Shown: positions 51,015-63,081, counted from the first letter of the stretch. The stretch: DNA of 64,000 bases from Rhyacophila brunnea (GCA_022495005.1 JAGYXB010001603.1:806001-870000), one strand, 5' to 3'. The notes: a model not told the origin generated them from the letters alone. Translations and numbers: made by a program.

Positions 51015-53157
51015 GGGTAAGAGGTACAATGATGGGCCAGTTAAGCGAATGGCTTGCTTTGATCGGTCAGAACAAGCTTATTAATGCGGTTTTATTGAAA
51101 TGCAATTTTTTTCGTGTTTACAAAGCATGTATATTGATATATATGTGTACATATTTTATAATACCAAACATGGTTATTACAAAAAATATAAATGAAAAAA
51201 AAATCGCAAAAAGTACAGTGATGGGCCACGCTCAGATAGTGATCGGCCACTTTCCAGACAGTGATGGGCCACCCGTCTTTTTCTGCATAAATTAAACAAC
51301 TAAGGCATACTTTTCAATTAAATATTGAATCAACGTGTCTAATCTTATGATATAATCAACAAACATACTCCTTTATCTCACCGTTGATGTAATAAAAGAG
51401 GATAGAGTGACAGAGAGTGTATTCTAAGGTCTTAGAAAATTATCGACCTATCTGTTGAATACTTCATCACCTGAGTCACTAAATAAAACATCAATCTCAA
51501 TTGGGACATGGACCTGCTGAGATTTTGGAACGCAATTTGAATGGAAGCTATCTTTATACACTGAAAATTCTAATTTAATAAGATGTTTTATTATTATTTC
51601 ACAAATCGCACAACGATTTTGGCCGCCATTTTTTAAACTTTATTATTTTTAATTGCCTGTACTTTCAATTGCCTCATTAAAATGTGTGGTTTTTGCCTTT
51701 ATTCTTTTTATCTTCCTCTGCACTTTTCTTGTTTTCCATTTTTTGATCTTAAATATCTCTATATTTTTGCAAAGTGATGGCGAATGGAACTCTTTGTAAA
51801 ACATGTTTATCGTTTATTTTTGGTATCTGAGGCCATGATAATGTTTGAATTAGAACTGTAGATATATTAACCATATGTTCATTTATTTCTTCCATGCGCT
51901 CAGTATCTATTTACATGTTGCATTCTCTGACGGCACTGACACGTTAGATACATTTAATTGGGTTATATTTTCTATGCTCTTTTGCTGTTGTCAGATAATG
52001 ACTTAATTTGATTAAGTTTTTCCGCAATCGGTAGGTATGGTACAAAAATGTTTTATCTGTTTACCTCAGCTAGTATTTTGAATATTTTTAAGCTTTCCTT
52101 CTGTTTAATTGCCCACTACATTCGTTAAATCTTTAAAGATAAAAACAGCATTTTGCGATATTTTGCAGCTTTAACTGAAGGGAAAACAGTTATATCTATA
52201 GGCTGAAGAATCCTAGATGCATTAGGATTATAGTGCTATAAGATGTATTTCAAATAAAATTTTAGACAAAGCTCACTAACTTGGTAGATAAGATGTGACT
52301 TATGCCTTTCGATAAATAATATAGAAAACTCTATTCACAGAGTAACCAGATTCGGATAGAAAATATTTCCAATGTATTGTGTATTGTAGCACTCTGATTT
52401 TTTTTTTTGCAACTTCACATAGTGATCCCCCATTTTTATAAAAGTATGCAACAGCATCATCTATTGTTTAAACATCATATTTAAACTTAAATTATTCAGT
52501 ATTTTGATATTCTGAAAGAAATGGGAAGTTAAATGTTTCTAAATACAGTGATCGGCCAGTACAAATTCAGTGATCGGCCACGTGGCCAACGACTGTCTAA
52601 AATTAAAATAAAATAAAAATAAAAACGGCAGATACCATAGTGCATTATAAATATTGTATTTAGCATAAAAAAGTTAACTAAAAGTAAAAAACCATTTTTT
52701 CAGTCATGGGCCAGCCCGGCCCATCATACAACTGCTATATATATTTAGTGCAGTAAATTGCCACCCAGCTAGATGTGTCATTTTAATTTAAAATTATCGT
52801 AGACTTAACATAATTATATGTTTGAATATCCAGCATAACGATTATTAAATAAAAAGTATAATTAGTAATATAGTTAAAGAGATCTTACTTTCCAAAGTAT
52901 GTTATTTCCTTAACAAAAAGTTAAGCAATTGTCAGAAAAAAAATGCAAAATGTGTGACTTGGTATACAAAATGGTCACTTATAGGGTCAGTCCTGCTACC
53001 TATACAGGAAATAATGTGCTAGAACCGAAGTATATGATGTTGTGAGTCACATATAGGAACAAATACCCATAACTTAGGTTTTTGAATACCTATTTTTTGT
53101 GTTTTACTGCTGAGTGGCCCATCACTGGAGGGTAGCCCACGATTGTACCTCTTACCC
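51015..53157. mobile_element. TA-flanked element of unknown superfamily with iterated GTGATSGGCCA motifs (2143 bp)
   Basis: The ends are GGGTAAGAGGTACAATGATG and, inverted, GGGTAAGAGGTACAATCGTG, each bordered by TA (51013-51014 and 53158-53159). A motif of the form (A/C)AGTGATGGGCCA or GTGATCGGCCA occurs at about 51029, 51218, 51239, 51259, 52548, 52568 and 52701, with inverted copies at about 52718 and 53115 and a weaker one at 51061. The copies cluster within 300 bp of the left end and 620 bp of the right end. Clustered subterminal motifs usually mark transposase-binding sites. The interior is AT-rich and has only short frames, so the element is non-autonomous or dead. Confidence 0.75.
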
Positions 53158-53180
53158 TACCTTATTCTTAGGTCAATAGT

Positions 53181-53616
53181 CAGTGACGTCCCTAGACAAA
53201 ATGCCGCCCCTAGGCAGCGCCAGAATGCTGCTTCATTTTTTTATCATCCTTTAATAACTCTAATATCTAAGAAATGTGTACAACTAACAACATATGTACC
53301 ACCAAAACATACACAATTAAATTTATAAATATTTTTACCCCAAATGTGAGAAATTTTTGACGTTGGTAGGTAATACAGTGGCTTCTTACATATCGCGAAC
53401 CCGGAAAAAATACAATCCTGTTAAACCTTTCATGTTAATTAATACATTTGGTTTCCAACCAGTTTTTACCAACCAACAAGCCAGTTTTTAGATATAAAGA
53501 TAAGTTTAGGTAGCTTTTTCTATATGTGCAAAATGATTCTCCTCGATTTGTCGCCCTTCGATTGACTGCCGCCCCCAAGCGACGCTCAATCTGCCTACCC
53601 CCACGGGACGTCACTG
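53181..53616. mobile_element. hAT-type MITE (436 bp)
   Basis: The ends are CAGTGACGTCCC and its exact complement GGGACGTCACTG. An exact 8-bp duplication TCAATAGT flanks it (53173-53180 and 53617-53624). Subterminal GCCGCCCC sequence occurs at both ends (53202 and about 53568). These features assign it to hAT. It lies inside the larger TTAA-bordered composite, 22 bp beyond the TA-flanked element. Minus and plus 61-codon frames inside it are not genes. Confidence 0.93.
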
Positions 53617-54147
53617 TCAATAGTTATTATAAAACAATCATTATTCGTAGGATGTTTCATCACATTTGAATGTTCAAAGACATAGGTTATAATCAGTATC
53701 TTTAAAATTATCTTTAAATGTGTTAATCGTGCCCATTTTTTGAATAATAAAATGCCTAATTCTTGTCAAATTTGGGTTCACAGAGATTAGAAATATAATT
53801 TGTTATCGTAAATATTTCACTATATAATGTTAACAACAATTTTACTAACGGTTTTATAAATGCATTTAAAAATTAATAAACCTAAAAAAATCTAACCACT
53901 GCACATGGATGTATTGAAATATGACTATATTCTAAAACATTACATCGAGAGGTTTAAAAGAATACTATTTCATTTAATAAAAATACTTTATGCAGTCATG
54001 AAATGATTAAAATAAATATAAAGGATAAGAAGGCTTCAAAATTATATAAATAGATTATATACAACGTTTAAGGAATCTCCAGGCATATGCTCTGAAAATA
54101 CCATAAAAGCTCCATTTTTGACTTACGTGGCGCATGTGGGTCCTTAA

Positions 54148-55465
54148 AGAAGACAAACGGTTGATTATAAATATGTATAGAAATAGATTAAAGATAGCAT
54201 GTTGCAAGCGATAAAGTTTTCATATATAAATTATAATATAATATGTATGTACATTAAATTCATAATTTGAAATTAATAATTGTTTACATGTCTTTCATCA
54301 TTAACAAATTGCATTACAACTATTGGCGCATATTAATTGACCTGCTCTAAAAGCTTTTCCCATCCAGGATGATCCAACGCAAACATATTATCTCTTACCA
54401 TAGAAACTTTTCACTTTTTAAGACATAATAAATTATGGTTTTTTATACGTTTTTATTTATTTAGATAACATATTTGCATGGAATGGAACAACCGCCACTG
54501 TATTTAATACTGTAAGTAAGCTAACATTGCACTATCTAATCACGTCATAATTTCTTAATAAGGTGATCGTTTAATATTCCGTTAATATTGGCGGCTGTAT
54601 TTTGAATCATGGTATAATATACTAGGACGAGGGTACTAACCTCAATTCCTAGACGGCATTAGGATCTCTCCATATTATTTATGTTAAATATATGATAAAG
54701 TAAACTGTCAAGAAAACTTTCAAATTAAATAAATCGCAAAAAAAACATTTCTAGCTTAACTATTTAAAAAAAAAAATGTTTTAACAAATAAATCAGTTTG
54801 ATATCAACTGTCACCGTCGTCTTAGAAACCGCGAGAGATGAAAGAAAGCAGAGTGACTTGGCCAGACTGAGATAGAAGATAACTTTTGTAAAATTCTCTG
54901 TCTTCCGCCTCCCGAATTAGGTTTTCAATTATAAAATTTATTTGCCAAGAAAATTGTTTGCAAGTCTCCGCAATTCTAACGACTTTGCCCAATTACATAA
55001 TTGTATCATGTTTTGCGCCTTCATTATCTGTTTCGCGAATCAAGCCACGGGGATTTCCTCGCTTTTCCGGATTACTTAGGCCGAGGTCCAAAGGGAAAAT
55101 TTAATTATTCGATTATTATATTTGTTACATCCGAGCTTTGTGTCTTGCTCTCCCCTGCATTCGATGATGATATTTTTTTATATTGTCATTATTTCGGGAA
55201 ACGAAATCTTTTCGCTTTTTCGTCTTTATTGCTTTAGTGCTGTGATAATTTAAAATAATATGACTAGAAAACGGAAAATGGACTTCAAATTCATCCTTAA
55301 TTTTCTTTAGTTAGGGTTGGTGAGTGTAGAGAAAAATTTCAAAAGTCAATAAGGCACATAACACCGTTTCAGTGAGTTTTCAGTTTGAAAGAAAATAATG
55401 AGCTTGAAATTGAAACAAGTCCGAGCATACTAGAAATTGTATAGAGGTCCTGCATGTACGGTACA
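54148..55465. other. Non-coding stretch with GC-richer island
   Basis: A GC-richer island runs from about 54800 to 55215 with a 78-codon plus frame (55001-55237), with no recognised domain. The rest is AT-rich. Confidence 0.45.
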
Positions 55466-55473
55466 GTATCCGC

Positions 55474-56253
55474 CAGTGGCGAAGACTCCATACTAGGCGA
55501 TTATTTAAAGCCTACCTTCTTAAGAAAAATATTTTTTAATTCCATACTGACATATTTATATACTCGTACTTAATCACTTCATCATTTTATGTTATATAAA
55601 AATTATTTATTTTGCCAACGAGAGATGTCGTATATGTAGGAATGTATTACAGTATTACACAATTTAAATGTATTAAAAAATATACCACAGCGCGCCGTAA
55701 ATAAATAATAAACGCCGCGACTTCTCGACGTAAATAAATCTCCGATTATGTGTGAAGTAATTCTGAATTTTTTTTCGTATGGACTTTACGTCTCGTAACC
55801 GCAGCAAGTCTGCTGATTTGTACGAAATAAGGTAAGCTCCTATCGTAGAGCCTAAAACATTCGCGCATAATAATTTTGTCACAACTGCGCACTTTGTCCA
55901 AAATCATTATTAATTAGATAATTAAAAAAATAATTTCAACGGCGTTTAATCAAATATTAATAAATAAGTAAGTAGGTATAGATTGTTTTTATAAATACAA
56001 ATAAATTTTATCTAATGATTTTTGATGGGTATACATGTTTTGAAAAATACGTAATTTAAACACATCGCTCATTTTTATGTCGTCAATGAGTTTTTGAAGT
56101 TTCATTGAATTAGTGTGTCGTTGTCATTTACTAGTGTGTACCTATTCATTAGTAGTAAATATCGTACTATTCTCGTAAGTATACCTGACAAGTGTGCTCT
56201 TTTTATCAGATCTCCACACCCTACCTCTTTCCAAAAGTCACCCTTCGCCACTG
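55474..56253 (+). mobile_element. hAT MITE family G, copy 1 (780 bp)
   Basis: It starts CAGTGGCGAAGACTCCATAC and ends AAGTCACCCTTCGCCACTG. The outer 11 bases are inverted repeats (CAGTGGCGAAG). An exact 8-bp duplication, GTATCCGC, flanks it (55466-55473 and 56254-56261). Two related elements lie within 7 kb, and this one is taken as the plus orientation. No transposase coding remains. Confidence 0.95.
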
Positions 56254-56649
56254 GTATCCGCTCAGTACGATATTGATATTTAAAGTAACAAATCCTCTTA
56301 TGAGCCTAATTTGTAATACCAATCAGTGATAAAAATATTGTCTCAAGGCAGAGAAGAAGACGAAAATACCAACTTCAAGTTTGAAAAATAATACGTAATA
56401 TAAGTAAAGTAATGTAAGTCACATGTATTAACATCCTGCAGAAGAATTTATTGATTACAGTGAATTGGACTCAATTAATGTTAAAAACTAGTTAGTAACT
56501 ATTTATCTTTTAATGCATATTGATATTGTATTAGTATTGTGTCACTGATTCATTTGACATTTTCACCGTCAATATTATAAAGCCATATAAAGTTTAATCC
56601 GTTTTCCAAAAGAGATAAGTAAAATTGTACTATAATTTCCACGCTCAAT

Positions 56650-57030
56650 GTAGATATGGTACACAAAGCGCTTGCATCCCTCCCGATATTACTTCATAGA
56701 AAATTCAAAAAAAAAAAAAAATGAGCATTCAGCTCGGCCCGCTTTTGTGCGGAATGGATTCGCAGAATATCGAAGCAGGAAAATGCTATTACGACGCGAA
56801 TGAAAGCCCCACTGTGTTATTAAAGTATGAGCATATTACGTTGTGCGAGGGAGGTGTTTATATTGGTTTTATATTAACCAATTCTACGCAGCCGAGTAGT
56901 AAGTACTATGGAGGAGTACATCAGTTTTTGGATTTCGCGTGCCACGAATGTTTGAATGCTTTAGTAGAAAATCCATCATAATATTCACTAAGTCGCACCG
57001 CACCGTTCCGTCCCGGCTCGGAAAAAAAAC
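56650..57030. repeat. Diverged dispersed repeat F, copy 2
   Basis: It shares GTACACAAAGCGCTT (56659-56673) with 47107-47121, then an A14 run at about 56707-56720 and a CCGTTCCGTCCCGGCTCGG block at about 57002-57020. The two relics have the same order of parts, but the DNA between them differs. Confidence 0.4.
56721..56981 (+). CDS. Unidentified 86-codon ORF (doubtful)
   Basis: The frame starts at an ATG directly after an A14 run and ends TCATAA. The product includes several Cys and Gly residues in a balanced composition (GPLLCGMDSQNIEAGKCYY, then HITLCEGGVYIGF and HECL). It has no signal peptide or membrane segment that I can defend, and I recognise no family. Composition is less biased than in the chance frames around it. 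It sits in a repeat F relic between two inverted hAT MITEs. It could be a decayed transposon fragment, a short exon-like remnant, or chance. I list it because it is one of the few frames here with protein-like composition. Confidence 0.2.
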   Translation: MSIQLGPLLCGMDSQNIEAGKCYYDANESPTVLLKYEHITLCEGGVYIGFILTNSTQPSSKYYGGVHQFLDFACHECLNALVENPS

Positions 57031-57627
57031 AATAATTTTATTACGAATAACGCGCCCTAACATTTCGAATATGCGCCTACCTAAATTCAGCGCGATTTTT
57101 TTCATATGTAAATAAGCTTAAAAGCACCATAAAACTTATACATAAATGCAATGTACGTTTTCGATCTGCATAAATAAAAAATACGTACGTGTAATAAAAT
57201 ACAAATAATGAAATGTTCAAATTTAGTAGGAATACCTTCTACTTAGGCAGGTATGTATTTATTTTCCTTACTCAAATAATAATACAATTTCTTGCAATCA
57301 CGAGAACAAATAAAATGTTTCCATTTTTTGTGTGGTACTGACATACGTAATATGAATTTACATTATCAAAAGAAAACGTACATGATATTTCATACTTAGT
57401 AGCGCTCACTTGATTGATAATTAAGTTTACAAGTGAATATTGTTAGATCATGTTATCTCGAGAAAATTAGGAGATGCATAGTGATTTTCTGTAATATAAA
57501 TATTTCTGTATTTATATCCCGATCGCTTTATTGATGATAAAAGATATATAAAAAAAGTATTCCCGAAATTTTGGGATAAAAAACATCGAGAGGGGTCTTC
57601 GGATTAAATAGCCTAATATCTATACAA

Positions 57628-58508
57628 CAGTGGCGAAGGGTCACTTTTGGAAACAGGTAGGCTGTGGAGAAAGCACACTTGTTAAATGTATTTACGGGAA
57701 ATAAGAAGATAATCCGACATAACTACTGATGAATAGATAGGTAGATACATAAAAACCGATGAAATTTCAAAAGCTTACTGATGGTATAAAATTAAGCAAT
57801 TAATTTGAATTATGTATTTTCCTAAATATAGACGCAAGATACGCAAAATATCCATTGTTGTGAATCTGTTCCATAAGTATTTATAATTTAACCCGTAAAC
57901 TAGACATTTTAAAATACTTCTATATTTAAAACACAGAATTAGATACAATATCAGATTTCAACTGACATATTGGCTGAATAAATTGTCTTAGTCTATGAAT
58001 AAACTAACTGACAAATAAAAATCACGAGATAAATTATTTATTATTTTTAACAACAATCAATATTTATATGTGATTGAATCCCATAGAAATTATATTTTTT
58101 AAATTATCTTATAAATTATTTTGAATAAATGTGCACTTACGTAAAATGTAAGCGCTCCTTAAATAGCTTACCAATTTATATGGGCCGCCGCAGACGTGTT
58201 GAAATTATGAGAAACAAACTTCATATAAAAAAAGTTTTCGATTCACGCGAACGTAATCCATACAATATGTGAAGCGAAACGAGATGTCACTTATTTTTTT
58301 AAACCTTCGAGACATGCCATAAATAGCGCTTATTGAAATAGTGGAAAAGATCGTTAAATTATTATGACAATTATACGATAGATGTCGTTGGGCATATTGA
58401 ATATATTATTATATGATTTATTATTATTATGTCAATATAAAATTAAAAAATATTTTTCTTAAGATGGTATGCTTTAAATAATCGCCTAGTATGGAGTTTT
58501 CGCCACTG
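57628..58508 (-). mobile_element. hAT MITE family G, copy 2, inverted (881 bp)
   Basis: It starts CAGTGGCGAAGGGTCACTTT and ends AGTTTTCGCCACTG. Reversed, its first 60 bases nearly equal those of copy 1 (TACTAGGCGATTATTTAAAG and onward). An exact 8-bp duplication CTATACAA flanks it (57620-57627 and 58509-58516). It faces copy 1 across a 1.37-kb spacer. Confidence 0.95.
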
Positions 58509-58933
58509 CTATACAATGATATTCTATAACACAGCGATTATATAACTGTTCTGCGACTATCAAACTTAGGTGGAGAGTCGACGATGGCAACTTGCTCTAA
58601 TCAAACTACCTGCATTTTATTGGACGAATAGTTTTTTCGTTGCATAAACTACCTGCCCAAAACCTGATATAACTAGACAGTGAGTACATCAGTACAGAGA
58701 GAGTATCTACACATGAATGTTTAGTTATTGTTTTGCCTATTTTATTTTCAAAATTTTTAATATGTAATTAGGTATATCGAATAACTTTAACAAATATTCA
58801 AACGTCATCTAATATTTTTTAAATTCCAAGAAAGTTCCATAAGAGTCCCTGCAGAAGAGCAAACGATTTGGGAAAAATAATTTTGCACGGTAGGGTTTTA
58901 TCTTGGTTATCAAAAATAAAGGCAAAATCTCAC
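58509..58933. other. Candidate intron downstream of the 58934-59044 exon
   Basis: It begins, on the minus strand, with the donor GTGAGA at 58933-58928. The following sequence is AT-rich with no further exon recognised. The hAT copy 2 lies within this intron if the exon is real. Confidence 0.35.
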
Positions 58934-59044
58934 CTTGATGCCGATGTGTATGGTGGGGAAGTCTGCCGCGAGGGTCGGCTGGGGATGGAGGGCGGGCTGG
59001 AGCAGCGGCAGCGGCAAGGGACAGGACATCATCGCTGCGGCCAC
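58934..59044 (-). CDS. Candidate internal coding exon, 111 bp, gene unknown
   Basis: On the minus strand, the block is preceded by a pyrimidine-rich tract and TTTGGTGTGCAG (59056-59045), a good acceptor. It is followed by AAG|GTGAGA at 58934/58933, a good donor. It is 111 bases (37 codons) and far richer in GC than the flanks. In phase 0 the product reads VAAAMMSCPLPLPLLQPALH and continues rich in Pro, Leu and Ala, ending in IHIGIK. A second phase is also open, reading GRSDDVLSLAAAAAPARPP and onward, and one frame has a stop. The ATGATG near the start could be an initiator if the exon opens the coding region. I do not recognise the gene. The long introns expected around it fit an insect developmental or neuronal gene, which is only a guess. 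Confidence 0.6.
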
Positions 59045-61227
59045 CTGCACACCAAACAAATCGCTAATTAAACACACAAAAAACAAACACTTTTTGCACA
59101 AGCGATTAACTTCGCTACAGAACAACGCAACACTAGGCTGTATTAAAAGTATATAAAATATATTCATTTGCATTAAAATGGGAAAACATACATCTGTAAA
59201 TAAAAATAATATAGAAATTGTAAGAACAAACTTATTTAACCACGTTCATCATAGTTTGTGATGATAATTGAAAATCACCAATTATATTCCATAAATAATA
59301 AATATACATTAATTTATTAGATACGTCATACAACTAAAAAAATAATAATTGGTAGAAAGTTTCATAAAGTCAATGGTGCCCAAAATATACCTATATGTAA
59401 ATACCTAAATACATGCCGATCAAATGAAAATTATGCAAAACAATGAAAAATAAAGGCCAAGACGCATTCAAAATGTTTTGTCTATGTCTCTGGTAATTAA
59501 TGATATTAGAAATTCCATAATGCATTGTGTACTGTACAAGCCTTTGTCGTGTAATTAACTTAATAATCTAGGCGACATGATATTCTGTATTTGCTTATTA
59601 AATCAACATGATATTTCAGCTATGCCTTCGAAAATAAAAATAAATATTTATTAATGTGATATTATATAATTCAAATTAATTGAGATAAAACACGATAAAT
59701 GCATAATACGTATTCCATATTATTTTAATAAGATTTCATCTATCTATCGGGACATTCTGAGCTACAATTTAATTTATTGACGATATGAAAAAATTAATTA
59801 AATTAGTAAAATAATAAAAAAAATATATATATATAAGGTCGAAAATAATTCAATTAATTTCACCCAACATCACAAAATAAATAAAAAATATATAGGCACG
59901 TAGCTACTTAGGAATACATAAAAAAACTGACGAAACCGGTAAATAATACGGAATAATTAGAAATAGATATATATATATATATATATTTTAAAATTTTAAT
60001 TATTACAACAACCCTCCCCAACAATAACAATTGTCAGATAACACCATTTAAGTAATTATAATAAGTAAAAAAGATAACCTTATAAGTATCTATTTATAAC
60101 TCAAAAATTATGACCTAAAAATATATTTTCTATTGAGTTTATTGTTCATAAGGCATCATAATTGTATTGAGTAAATAAAAATAAGATGCATGAATGTTGC
60201 TTCAAGAAATTATATCACACGAAACTAATATTATGTTGTCATATTTAAACTGCCAAAAATACCTATGAATAAAGTATACAAGAGCTTATTCTATAATCTC
60301 CGTAGGTATGGTCACATTGTAATATACTCTTTATATTTGTGAAAAGCTTACATACTTCGAACAAAACGGTAAGCTCTGAAGTTAACATTTCAAAAGTTTT
60401 GCTAGTTTCAGGTGCACACTATGATAAACCCAGTGCTAACCGTCTTGTAGCGGAAGTCGATAATTCAGCACTTTAAAATTTACCCAATCCACAGAGGCAA
60501 ACACTGCCATAGTGAGAAAACTTTATAAAAATTAAAGATAAATTTGAACTCTTCGCGGTGGCTGGTATTAAACACGCGGGAAATTCCCGCGGGATTCCTG
60601 ATGAGGTTCACGGCGAAGAAAGTTACCACTACGACAGGGAATAAGGGGATTCCTCGTTATCGCGAACAGAGGAATACGGCCCGTTAACCATACCTTTCTT
60701 CGCATTACATTCTCGAGCAGGCTATTAACCCCCGCGAACTGAAATAACCCGCCAGACTGTGTGAATAAAACCTGCATTCAATTAATGGCGGGAATATTTA
60801 ACGCGGGCAACGAGAGAACGCCACTAAGTTTATCGGAGATTTTCAGTCACTTAGGGGAGATGACACAGTCACTGTGCCATAGTGCATTATTTAGATTGTA
60901 ACGCCTTTCTGTAATTAATTACGTCGTTATATTTCTAAAACTTATTCAAAACTAAGTAACTTGACATTGTGATTTTTTATTAACCCTACCTACTTGATTG
61001 ACATTCGATAATTTTGCACACATATTTTGTAGGATCGAAGAAGTAGTTAATTTCTGCGAAAGTACGTGGCAATGCAGCGCAAAAGTTCAAAGAGAATTGA
61101 ATCAGCCTGGAGACATCTTTTTTCCAGCAGTGAATTTATTCATTTAAAAATTACACATTGTGTAGGTACATAACAGATCGAAATTAAGGATGTTCACTAC
61201 ATAAGATTTATAATGAAAAATAATTAC
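59045..61227. other. Upstream flank or intron with GC-richer island
   Basis: A GC-richer island at 60550-60840 contains CGCGGGAAATTCCCGCGGG, a near-palindrome at 60578-60596, and a 69-codon minus frame without a recognised domain. The rest is AT-rich with (TA)n runs at about 59821-59836 and 59966-59986. Confidence 0.5.
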
Positions 61228-61687
61228 AAGATAAAAAGAACTCTTTATATAAAACGTTTTTAAATTTTCTGTTCAATTATTATGCTCAATATGCTCAAAC
61301 TTGTACTTGATATGAAGTAAATAAAAAAAAAAACAAATACAGAATACTAAAATGTCATTTTGATTTCCATAGTAACGCACGTATATATTAATAATTTAGA
61401 TGCTAGGACCACCTACTTAGCAACCAATAATAGTGGATTGGATTACGGATTTCTTCCGAAATAACTTTTCATACAAAACAGAATTAACTGAAAATGAATT
61501 CAATTCTACTTAGAGATGGCTAACAGTATTAAAAGCATTAATGCATTGGCATCGTGTTCTAATATATTCTAAAAGTTTCAAATGTCTAGCTAGTCGGGAA
61601 GTTAGTTAAATATCGATTGCATGATTTGTACCGGGTAAATAACCACCGGACAAATAAGAATACGAGCTAATAAAAACGTTGTAATAT
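61228..61687. repeat. Dispersed repeat E, copy 2 (about 460 bp)
   Basis: It aligns with 37564-38004 in the same orientation. It has an extra 20-30 bases near 61440-61460 and a shortened middle near 61360. The 10-bp stem of copy 1 is partly eroded (ATGCTAGGA and TTAGCAACC). Confidence 0.75.
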
Positions 61688-62484
61688 AACTGGTTCCTAT
61701 CGAATGAGTAGAAGTAGAAAAATACATAGAAAATATTACCCTCATAAGAGAGAAGAAAAACAATGATGTTTTTGTAGATAGAAAAGTGATTTTTCAGTTT
61801 AACGTTACTGGTTTGGACTGAGAAAACATGTTAATTAGATGTAATACAAAATACATAATATTGTCATAAAGAAAGATCCTTAACTTCACAAAAAGTTTAT
61901 TTCTGCAAATTGTACAAAATACATAGTTTTACAAGAGACTCCGAATTATGGTGAACATGCTGGTTATGTGTATAAATTAATAAAGTATCGCTGCGTAGGT
62001 AAAGTCAGAGGTTTATTTTTATATAACTATGTGATATTTCAGGTTAAATGTTATCTGTACACGAGATTTTGAAGGCAACGTATAGTCGATATCATTTAAT
62101 CACTTTTCAGCGTGAAGTCCTGGAGGAGTAGTTAAACTCAGACAATTCCACGTAAAGTAGTCAAATTCGGCGGTAGGGCGTGTCGCGTTAATTTCCCCAT
62201 TTAAGGGTCCCGCCGTTTAAGGGAAAGGGTTCGCGCGACTCGAACAGAAGCGATCGCTGCGAGCGTGTCGGTCATGGTTCGCAAACTCAGCCAACTCCAG
62301 TTGTTAAAGTTAACTCGGCAAAACGGCAAGTAAAGTATCAAAAAAGTATATGCATGCGCGTGGGTTACGCTAAATGGCACTTGAAAAGATTTTTTCTTGC
62401 TTTACGACTCGCAATTAAATAGAATAATGTAAGTCTACGCGCCTGCGGTAAAGTGGAAGACTTTACGATGGCATATTTCGAAGT
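61688..62484. other. Non-coding stretch with GC-richer island
   Basis: A GC-rich island spans about 62150-62340 with words such as GGGTCCCGCCGTTTAAGGG. It has no coding frame and no clear splice sites. Confidence 0.45.
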
Positions 62485-62492
62485 GTGGGTAC

Positions 62493-63073
62493 TAGTGGCG
62501 AAGACTCCTTGATAGGCGATTATTTAGACTTTAGAGCCTACCCAGATAATTCTTTTATATTTCATTGCCTATAATATTATCAGTAACACAATAATTGTCG
62601 AAATATATCAACCTACAGGTGCGCTGCGTCGTATATTATATTGTATGAGTCAAATGGCTGTAATAACCAATATGTAAATGTATCATGTTTCGTATAGAAC
62701 ATTAAGATATCTACCGGCAAATTATCCTAACAAATAGGCAATTTTCACTAGAATTTGAAAGCTTTTCATTATTAACCTTCAAGAAAATAATTATAGATTA
62801 AACCATTTCAAGCAAGTTTTTTCTACTCCATTAAATCATTTTGAAATATTATGTATCTTAGTGGTTTTTGTTCAGGATGTAATTAAAAAATATACACCAT
62901 CTACTTTCTTAATTCTACGATAGGTAATATTATACGTTGACATTAGTGTGTTGACTTATTCGTCAGTAGTAATACCATAACATAGTTATTATTTGTGTAA
63001 GTCCCATACGTCTGACTCCTATGCACTATGAGCTCCATAAACTACCTACTTCCAAAAGTCATCATCGCCACTC
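62493..63073 (+). mobile_element. hAT MITE family G, copy 3 (581 bp, shorter)
   Basis: It starts TAGTGGCGAAGACTCCTTGA and ends AAAGTCATCATCGCCACTC. The first and last bases differ from CAG..CTG, but an exact 8-bp duplication, GTGGGTAC, flanks it (62485-62492 and 63074-63081). It shares the GGCGATTATTTA..AGCCTACC start with copies 1 and 2 and has lost part of the interior. Confidence 0.92.
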
Positions 63074-63081
63074 GTGGGTAC

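Larger units (their letters stand above)
50804..54147. mobile_element. Composite element with about 200-bp inverted arms and TTAA borders
   Basis: The left arm (50808-51012) and right arm (about 53925-54143) are inverted complements of each other over roughly 200 bp with clear divergence. They share CCCACATG, TTTTATGGTATTTTCAGAGC, TTATATAATTTTGAAGCCTT and GACTGCATAAAGTATTTTTA. Both outer edges abut TTAA (50804-50807 and 54144-54147), which would fit a piggyBac-type TTAA duplication, though the terminal bases do not match each other exactly (CGGCCC and GGACCC). A TA-flanked element is inserted at the inner edge of the left arm, and a hAT MITE lies just beyond it. No transposase frame was found. 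Confidence 0.6.
56262..57627. other. Spacer between two inverted hAT MITEs
   Basis: The spacer contains the diverged repeat F copy (56650-57030) with an 86-codon frame; the rest is AT-rich. Confidence 0.4.
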
